From contig JAAYKS010000216.1 of assembly GCA_012522285.1 (NCBI GenBank), forward strand, positions 1 to 5,467: a stretch of 5,467 nucleotides of DNA, in the 5' to 3' direction. The DNA comes from Clostridiaceae bacterium. Lineage in GTDB: Bacteria > Bacillota > Clostridia > Saccharofermentanales > UBA5734. Position 1 is the stretch's first letter, and every line of letters starts with the position of its first letter. Below, one piece after another: positions 1 to 5,467 of the stretch. Below the pieces are notes generated by a model. That model saw only the letters and a list, made by a program, of their open reading frames with translations. It searched no databases and was not told the DNA's origin. A program made the position numbers and the translations under genes.

Positions 1-2
1 CC

Positions 3-464
3 TATGGTATGGGCGGCTTCGGCGGCCTGATGGTCAACCGGCATTTCGGTGCCTACCGCAAGGCGAAAGGCGCGTCCGGCAAGACCTTTATCTACCTGTT
101 CTCCCACCTGACCCCCTGGCGTCCGGAGGACATCGGCACCCGCAGGGATCCCTATCGGCTGCTGTCCTGGCACTCGAGCGAGCTCTGGTACACATTTGCC
201 TCTCTCCGCGAGGGCGTTCCTCCCGCGCGGCCCTGGCAGCCGCTGGACTTTGAACTGGCCGACCGGATCTCCGGGTACTGGGCGAACTTCATCCGGACCG
301 GCGACCCCAACGGGGAGGGCCTGCCCGTCTGGCCGAAAAGCGACGCCGGATACGGCTGGATGAGCTTGGGCGACACCCTCGAAGGGCACGAAGGTCTCGA
401 GGGCGATCTGGAGAAGATGATCCTGGAAAAGACGCTCGAGAACCCCTCGATCCCGCGCGTCTGA
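3..464 (+). CDS. Type B carboxylesterase (PnbA-like), C-terminal fragment
   Basis: This is the last 153 or so codons of an alpha/beta-hydrolase of the carboxylesterase type B family, which hydrolyses carboxylic esters. The frame is already open at the left edge, so the ATG at 9 is internal and the true start, nucleophile elbow and acidic residue lie outside the window. The segment SWHSSELWYTF places the family's catalytic histidine at bases 171-173, followed by the conserved E-L-x-Y. The C-terminal signature ADRISGYWANFIRTGDPN with a following LPVWP is typical of these esterases. The gene ends at TGA 462-464, at the usual distance after the VWP motif. It lies upstream of and in the same direction as the pheST leader, but that leader has its own candidate promoter, so no functional link is implied. 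Substrate cannot be read from this fragment. Confidence 0.88.
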   Translation, partial: YGMGGFGGLMVNRHFGAYRKAKGASGKTFIYLFSHLTPWRPEDIGTRRDPYRLLSWHSSELWYTFASLREGVPPARPWQPLDFELADRISGYWANFIRTGDPNGEGLPVWPKSDAGYGWMSLGDTLEGHEGLEGDLEKMILEKTLENPSIPRV

Positions 465-493
465 GGAGCCGGAGACGGACCCAAGGCCTCGGA

Positions 494-522
494 TTGTAAC
501 CCGCCCTTTTTTTTGATACACT
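494..522 (+). promoter_or_regulatory. Candidate sigma-70-type promoter for the pheST leader
   Basis: TTGTAA (494-499) resembles a -35 box (4 of 6 consensus bases) and TACACT (517-522) a -10 box (4 of 6), separated by 17 bp. Transcription would start near 529, just before the first T-box helix at 543, which is the expected layout. Both boxes are imperfect and the spacer contains an eight-T run. The call rests mainly on position. Confidence 0.4.
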
Positions 523-718
523 CATCGGGAACAAGGCGATGATCGAAAGAGTAAGCGCCCGCGATGCCCCGACAGAGAAGGACGGTCACCGGCTGTAAGC
601 CGTCCGCCGGGCAAGGGAGCTGAAGTTCATTCGGGAGCCGCACGGGTGACAATGTAGTCCGTGACGGGACAGACCGTTATATCTGGCATGAGTGGCGGAG
701 CCGTCTGGCCCCGCAAAT

Positions 719-745
719 TGGGTGGTACCGCGACACATCGTCCCA
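719..745 (+). promoter_or_regulatory. T-box antiterminator
   Basis: TGGG (719-722) pairs with CCCA (742-745), and GCG (730-732) pairs with CGT (739-741, one G-U). This leaves the 7-nt bulge TGGTACC (723-729) that receives the tRNA acceptor end, the canonical T-box antiterminator. Its 3' strand, 739-745, is also the 5' strand of the terminator, so the two structures exclude each other. Confidence 0.85.
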
Positions 746-772
746 TGTCCCTGTTCGGGCATGGGACGTTTT
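739..772 (+). terminator. Leader terminator of the pheST T-box
   Basis: CGTCCCATG (739-747) pairs perfectly with CATGGGACG (760-768). After a bulged T748, CCC (749-751) pairs with GGG (757-759) around a 5-nt loop. TTTT (769-772) follows. It is the default off-state of the leader when tRNA-Phe is charged. The U-tract is short, so termination may be leaky. Confidence 0.9.
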
Positions 773-776
773 ATAT

Positions 777-783
777 GGAGGAG
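777..783 (+). promoter_or_regulatory. Ribosome binding site of pheS
   Basis: GGAGGAG lies just upstream of ATG 788 with suitable spacing. This fixes the start at 788. A GTG at 692 is in the same frame but lies inside Stem III of the T-box leader and would add 32 unrelated residues. Confidence 0.9.
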
Positions 784-787
784 AACC

Positions 788-1823
<1,036 letters not shown>

Positions 1824-1825
<2 letters not shown>

Positions 1826-1829
1826 GAGG
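1824..1829 (+). promoter_or_regulatory. Ribosome binding site of pheT overlapping the pheS stop
   Basis: AGGAGG begins inside the TAG stop of pheS (1823-1825) and sits 7 nt before GTG 1837. It fixes the GTG as the pheT start and suggests translational coupling: ribosomes that reach the real pheS stop would be delivered to pheT, whereas those stopping at TGA 1598 would not. Confidence 0.85.
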
Positions 1830-1836
1830 CACGCAC

Positions 1837-4272
1837 GTGAAACTTTCGCTCAACTGGATCCGCGAATATGTGGATCTCCCGGCATCCCTCACCATGGAGC
1901 GCCTGGGCTACGACCTGACCATGCGTACCGTCGAGGTGGAAGACACCCTGAATCTGGCCGACGCCCTCCGGGGGATCGTGGTGGGCCGCATCCTCGCGGT
2001 GGACGCCCATCCCCAGGCAGACAAGCTCCAGGTTTGTACCGTGGAAGCCGGTGGGGAAGAACCCGTCCGGATCGTATGCGGGGGCTCCAACCTGGTTGTG
2101 GGCCAAAAGGTCGCCGCCGCGCTGCCCGGTTCTTTCGTGCGCTGGCACGGGGAGGGGGAGCCGGTCGAGATCAAGGTGACAAAGCTCCGCGGCGTCCCGA
2201 GCCACGGGATGATCTGCGCGGCCGGGGAGATCGGGCTCGAGGACCTGTTTCCGGCGGCCGACGACCACGAGATCCTGGATGTGTCCGCGTGGGACGCGGC
2301 CCCCGGCACGCCGCTCTCGGAAGCACTCGCGCTGGACGACATCCTCCTGGAGATTGACAACAAATCCATGACCAACCGGCCGGACCTCTGGTGCCATTAC
2401 GGGGTGGCCCGCGAACTGGCGGCCATCTACAAAAAAGAACTCCGTCCGCTCCCGGCGTTTTCCGCCCCGGCGGTGGGGGAAGGGGTGCCGGTGTCGATCG
2501 AGGCACCCGAGCGTTGCGGGCGGTATGCCGCGGTGGTCTACGCGGGGCTTGCGACCGGACCGTCCCCTTACTGGCTCCGCGTGGCGCTCTGGAAGGTCGG
2601 GATCCGTCCGATCAACAACCTCGTGGACATCACGAACTATGTGATGCTCGCAACCGGACAGCCGACCCACGGGTTCGACCGGAAGAAAGTGCGCCAAGGC
2701 ATCCAGGTCCGCACCGCGAAGCCCGGAGAGACGCTGGAACTTTTGGACGGAATGAAGCTGGACCTTTCTCCGGACGACCTGATGATCTGCGACGCCGCCG
2801 GGCCGATGGCTCTGGGCGGGATCATGGGCGGCAAAGGGGAGTCGATTCTTCCGGACACGACCGAGATGATCCTGGAACTCGCACAGTTCAACCCCATTTC
2901 GGTGCGCCATTCCGCACAGCGCCACGGGGTCCGGACCGAGTCCAGCGCCCGCAACGAAAAGGGGATCGACGCCGCGCGGATGGACCAGGCGATGGGGGTG
3001 GCGGACTGGCTGGTCCGCAAGCTCCAGCCCGGCGCGTCGGTGGCCGGGTTCACCGACTGCCATCCGGTCAAAGCAAGCGTGCCGGTGATTCCGGTCGACA
3101 TGGACTTTCTCAACGTCCGGCTGGGCCGCACGCTCACCCCGGCGGAGGTGTCCGACTGCCTGGCCCCGCTGGGATTTTCCGTGGCAGGGGACCAGGACCA
3201 TCTACAGGTCACGGTGCCTTCCTGGCGCGCCACGGGGGATGTGTCGCTACCCGACGACATCCTCGAAGAAGTCGCCCGCATGATCGGATACGACGCGTTT
3301 GCCTTTATCCCGCCGGTCGTGAAGCTGGAACACGCGATCACCCAGCGGGACCACGAAGCCGGACGGGCCATCCGGGAGTACCTCTCGTTCCGCGCCGGGA
3401 TGCAGGAGATCTTCACGTATCCATGGGTCGACCGCAGGCTGCTCGAAGCCGCGGGCATCCGGCCGGAGGACTGCCTGGAGCTCGCGACTCCGCCCGCCCC
3501 GGACACTGCCTGTCTGCGTCCCTCGCTGGTCCCGGGTCTTCTAGAGGCCATTGTGGTCAACCAGCGGCATTTTGGCACCTTCCGGGTATACGAGATGGCG
3601 CAGGTCTTCCGCCCGGGCGAAACCCATCCGAGCGATCCCGCTGAGACCCTCCCGGAGCAGCCCCGCCTGGTGGGCGGCGCCGTCGCGGGACAGGATCCGG
3701 TCGGGTTGTTCCGGACGGCCAAGGGCATCCTCGAAGAGATGCCCCGGATCACAATGATCGAAGCGTACAGCTTTGCACAGCGCGAAAAACCCGCGTGGGC
3801 GGATCCCAAGATCTGGCTCAACGTGATCGCACAAGACGAGGTCATCGGGAGCGTCGGCGTCCTGTCGGCCAAGGCGGCCGCCGCGGCCGGGATCAAGCGC
3901 CTCCACGCCGCGGTGTTCGAGCTGCGCACCGACCGGCTCCGGCCGCTGCCCTCCCGGGAAAACCGGTTCCGGCACCTCCCGACTTTCCCGCTGGTCGAAC
4001 TGGACTTGTCGGTCCTGCTCGACGAGTCGGTGTCCTGGGCGGAGCTGGAGCAGCTGGTGCTGGGCGTCGCCCGCCGGTGCACCTTTGTCGAGGAGTACCG
4101 GGGCAAACAGGTCCCGCCCGGCAAAAAGTCGGTGATGTTCCGGTACTGGTTGGGATCCGACCAGGCCACCTTGACCGCAGAGCAGATCGAAGCCGAGACC
4201 GCGCGGCTGATCAAGCGGATCGGAAAGACGCTGGGCGGAGAGATCCGCCAGGCGGAGCCGGCCAACGGATAA
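1837..4272 (+). CDS. pheT: Phenylalanyl-tRNA synthetase beta subunit
   Basis: This is the beta subunit of PheRS, which binds tRNA-Phe and hydrolyses mischarged Tyr-tRNA-Phe. From GTG 1837 it has 811 residues, near the 795-804 of well-known homologues. The start is set by the AGGAGG at 1824 and by the typical N-terminus VKLSLNWIREYVD. In order: an OB-fold tRNA-binding domain (about 46-155, with HPQADKLQVC and SHGMICAAGEIGL), the B3/B4 editing domain (about 225-400, with PTHGFD, ALGGIMGG and RHGVRTESSARNEKGID), the B5 domain (about 415-488, with LPDDILEEVARMIGYD), the catalytic-like core (about 495-700), and the ferredoxin-like anticodon-binding domain FDX-ACB (711-806, with FRHLPTFPLVELDLS and GKKSVMFRYWL). 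It is uninterrupted and looks fully functional. That argues that the pheST operon is under selection and that the upstream pheS is not simply decayed. It is cotranscribed with pheS under the T-box and ends at TAA just before the operon terminator. Confidence 0.98.
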   Translation: MKLSLNWIREYVDLPASLTMERLGYDLTMRTVEVEDTLNLADALRGIVVGRILAVDAHPQADKLQVCTVEAGGEEPVRIVCGGSNLVVGQKVAAALPGSFVRWHGEGEPVEIKVTKLRGVPSHGMICAAGEIGLEDLFPAADDHEILDVSAWDAAPGTPLSEALALDDILLEIDNKSMTNRPDLWCHYGVARELAAIYKKELRPLPAFSAPAVGEGVPVSIEAPERCGRYAAVVYAGLATGPSPYWLRVALWKVGIRPINNLVDITNYVMLATGQPTHGFDRKKVRQGIQVRTAKPGETLELLDGMKLDLSPDDLMICDAAGPMALGGIMGGKGESILPDTTEMILELAQFNPISVRHSAQRHGVRTESSARNEKGIDAARMDQAMGVADWLVRKLQPGASVAGFTDCHPVKASVPVIPVDMDFLNVRLGRTLTPAEVSDCLAPLGFSVAGDQDHLQVTVPSWRATGDVSLPDDILEEVARMIGYDAFAFIPPVVKLEHAITQRDHEAGRAIREYLSFRAGMQEIFTYPWVDRRLLEAAGIRPEDCLELATPPAPDTACLRPSLVPGLLEAIVVNQRHFGTFRVYEMAQVFRPGETHPSDPAETLPEQPRLVGGAVAGQDPVGLFRTAKGILEEMPRITMIEAYSFAQREKPAWADPKIWLNVIAQDEVIGSVGVLSAKAAAAAGIKRLHAAVFELRTDRLRPLPSRENRFRHLPTFPLVELDLSVLLDESVSWAELEQLVLGVARRCTFVEEYRGKQVPPGKKSVMFRYWLGSDQATLTAEQIEAETARLIKRIGKTLGGEIRQAEPANG

Positions 4273-4316
4273 CACCCGGACGCCGGACGGTTGTCGGTCG
4301 GTTTTGCTTACATACG

Positions 4317-4388
4317 AGAGCCTGCGCCCCTGACCTGCTCCCTGTCAACTTGACGGGGAGCAGGTCACAGTGGACGCAGGCTCTTTTT
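4317..4388 (+). terminator. Long two-part intrinsic terminator of pheST
   Basis: An outer 10-bp helix, AGAGCCTGCG (4317-4326) with CGCAGGCTCT (4375-4384), encloses an inner perfect 12-bp helix (4331-4342 with 4356-4367) across an asymmetric internal loop (4327-4330 and 4368-4374). The 13-nt apical loop can add GTC with GAC. TTTTT (4384-4388) follows on the + strand. On the - strand no T-run follows the hairpin, so it mainly serves pheST, although it would also fold at the 3' end of the convergent ABC transcript. The intergenic stretch before it (4273-4316) shows no gene. Confidence 0.92.
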
Positions 4389-4416
4389 CTGACAAGGGAA
4401 TGCTGAGAGGGGACGG

Positions 4417-5467
4417 TCAGGACCGGGAGGGGGACTCTTCCGGGGGGCCGGCCTGCGCGAAGAGAGAGGATTCGCCCAGGGCGAAGCCGCTGCTGGCCGT
4501 GACGTCGAGTTCCACCTGTGCCCCATACAGACGGGCGTACGTCCCGCCCGCGCGGAGGAGTTCCTCGTGGGTGCCCTGCTCTTCGATCCCATCATCGGTC
4601 AACATGACCAGCCGGTCGGCGTTGCGGACGGTGGACAGCCGGTGGGCGATGATCAGCGTCGTGCGCCCCGCCGCGAGACGTGCCATCGAACTCCGGATCT
4701 CGCGTTCGCTCTCCAGGTCGAGCGCGGAGGTCGCCTCGTCGAAGATCAGGATCGGCGGGTTTTTGAGAAAGACCCGGGCGAGGCTGATGCGCTGCTTTTG
4801 CCCCCCGGACAACCGGACGCCCCGTTCTCCCACCTCGGTGTCGTACCCGTGCGGGAGTTTTTCGATAACCGCGTGCGCGCCGGATTGGCGGGCGGCCTCC
4901 ACGAGTTCGGCATCCGTCGCGCCGGGTTTGCCGTACCGGATGTTTTCCGCCACCGCGCCGGCGAATAAAAACACATCCTGCTGGACGATGCCGATCGCGC
5001 TGCGCAGCGAGGTGAGCCGGGCGTCCCGCACGTCGACCCCGTCGATGCGCACGCTGCCCGCTTCCACGTCGTAGAAGCGAGGGATCAGGGAGCAGAGAGT
5101 GGTTTTGCCGGCGCCGGAGGGACCCACCAGCGCGACGGTTTCGCCCGCCCGGACCTCCAGGTCGAGGTTGGCCAGCACAGGCCGCGCGGTTCCCTGGTAC
5201 CGGAAGGTAACCTGGTCAAAACGGATGTCCCCCCGCCGGACCTCGAGATCGCGGGCGTCGGGGCGATCCCGGATGTCCGGTTCCTGCGACATCATGTCCT
5301 GGAACCGGATGAACCCCGCCATGCCGTTCTGGTAGGTGAGGGAGGTGTACACCAGCCGCATGATCGGGTCGGTCAGACTGCCGATGTACAGCAAAAAGGT
5401 GATCAGGTCGGGCAGGTCCAGGGTCTGCCGGGTGATCGCCAGTGCTCCGAATACCGTCACCGCCCCG
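4417..5467 (-). CDS. ABC exporter, transmembrane-NBD half transporter (MsbA/BmrA type), N-terminus missing
   Basis: This is the C-terminal part (about 349 codons) of a fused membrane plus ATPase ABC exporter; the frame runs off the right edge. A GTG at 5460 lies inside the coding sequence and is not the start. The first residues, including DLPDLITFLLYIGSLTDPI, are the last membrane helix region. The nucleotide-binding domain follows with Walker A GPSGAGKTT (5098-5124), the Q-loop in IVQQDVFLF, the ABC signature LSGGQKQR (4789-4812), Walker B plus D-loop ILIFDEATSALD (4717-4752) and the H-loop IAHRLS. All ATPase residues are present, so this half is intact. Such proteins act as homo- or heterodimers in the cytoplasmic membrane and export lipids, drugs or peptides; the substrate is not readable here. 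A tail of about 30 residues rich in Ser, Gly, Pro and Glu follows the usual domain end. The gene converges on pheST and ends in TGA 33 nt from the shared hairpin region. Confidence 0.95.
   Translation of the reverse strand, partial: GAVTVFGALAITRQTLDLPDLITFLLYIGSLTDPIMRLVYTSLTYQNGMAGFIRFQDMMSQEPDIRDRPDARDLEVRRGDIRFDQVTFRYQGTARPVLANLDLEVRAGETVALVGPSGAGKTTLCSLIPRFYDVEAGSVRIDGVDVRDARLTSLRSAIGIVQQDVFLFAGAVAENIRYGKPGATDAELVEAARQSGAHAVIEKLPHGYDTEVGERGVRLSGGQKQRISLARVFLKNPPILIFDEATSALDLESEREIRSSMARLAAGRTTLIIAHRLSTVRNADRLVMLTDDGIEEQGTHEELLRAGGTYARLYGAQVELDVTASSGFALGESSLFAQAGPPEESPSRS

Larger units (their letters stand above)
541..772 (+). promoter_or_regulatory. T-box riboswitch, tRNA-Phe specific (UUC specifier)
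   Basis: This leader binds uncharged tRNA-Phe and then lets transcription continue into pheST. Stem I can be traced: a basal helix (543-547 with 630-634), then a specifier loop with AGTA (550-553) facing GAAGTTCA (622-629), where TTC at 626-628 is the Phe specifier followed by the usual purine. Next come a helix of 554-560 with 615-621, a K-turn-like internal loop, a helix of TGCCC (565-569) with GGGCA (609-613), an AGAGA-containing bulge, and a distal helix of GGACGG (580-585) with CCGTCC (600-605). Stem II is 641-645 with 659-663. Stem III is 666-674 with 703-711, with one mismatch. The T-box sequence GGGTGGTACCGCG lies at 720-732. In it, TGGT (723-726) would pair with ACCA, matching the A discriminator base expected in tRNA-Phe. 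Specifier and downstream gene agree. Pairings were made by eye. Confidence 0.95.

Noticed and set aside
501..514. CCGCCC followed by eight T as a terminator of the esterase gene.
   Set aside because: No complementary G-rich arm was found upstream between 464 and 500, so no hairpin precedes the T-run.
692..787. GTG at 692 as an upstream start giving PheS a 32-residue extension.
   Set aside because: It lies within Stem III of the T-box and before the leader terminator, has no ribosome binding site, and PheS begins normally at ATG 788 behind GGAGGAG.
4276..4306. Weak hairpin CCGGAC/GTCGG followed by TTTT after pheT as an additional terminator.
   Set aside because: The stem is short with a bulge and a gap before the T-run, and the strong terminator at 4317-4388 explains termination.
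4370..5074. Open frames on the plus strand across the ABC gene (4370-5074, 4567-4968, 5099-5335).
   Set aside because: The minus strand carries all ABC ATPase motifs in order; the plus-strand translations match no motif I recognise.

Overview
This GC-rich window holds four coding units: the 3' end of a type B carboxylesterase, a complete pheS-pheT operon for phenylalanyl-tRNA synthetase behind a T-box leader, and, convergent to it, the 3' part of an ABC exporter gene. A T-box with an intrinsic terminator, strong AGGAGG-type ribosome binding sites and the PheS form carrying a cysteine-rich insertion all suggest a high-GC member of the Firmicutes or another T-box-using bacterium. The sequence alone does not fix the lineage.

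Layout. Bases 3-464 (+) encode the C-terminal end of the esterase. Bases 465-787 contain no gene; they hold a candidate promoter and a T-box riboswitch whose parts can all be traced: Stem I with the AGTA/GAA specifier loop and a UUC (Phe) specifier, Stems II and III, an antiterminator with a 7-nt bulge, and a competing terminator. pheS starts at ATG 788. pheT starts at GTG 1837, with its Shine-Dalgarno overlapping the pheS stop codon. A long two-part hairpin with a T-tract (4317-4388) closes the operon. Bases 4417-5467 (-) encode the last transmembrane part and the whole nucleotide-binding domain of an ABC exporter that runs off the right edge.

How the genes work together. The T-box senses uncharged tRNA-Phe and permits transcription of the two subunits that charge it, a standard feedback loop. 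The esterase and the ABC exporter have no evident link to it.

The striking point is in pheS. The reading frame matches PheS from residue 1 to 345, but codon 271 is TGA (1598-1600). It falls exactly where the family's C-x2-C-x4-C-x2-C insertion has its second cysteine. Stopping there would remove motif 3 and leave a dead subunit. Two neighbouring genes end in TGA, so wholesale reassignment of UGA looks unlikely. The options are selenocysteine insertion (a small SECIS-like hairpin lies at a suitable distance), Cys insertion by a UGA-reading tRNA, programmed readthrough, a recent mutation, or a one-base sequence error (TGC to TGA). The window cannot decide between these.
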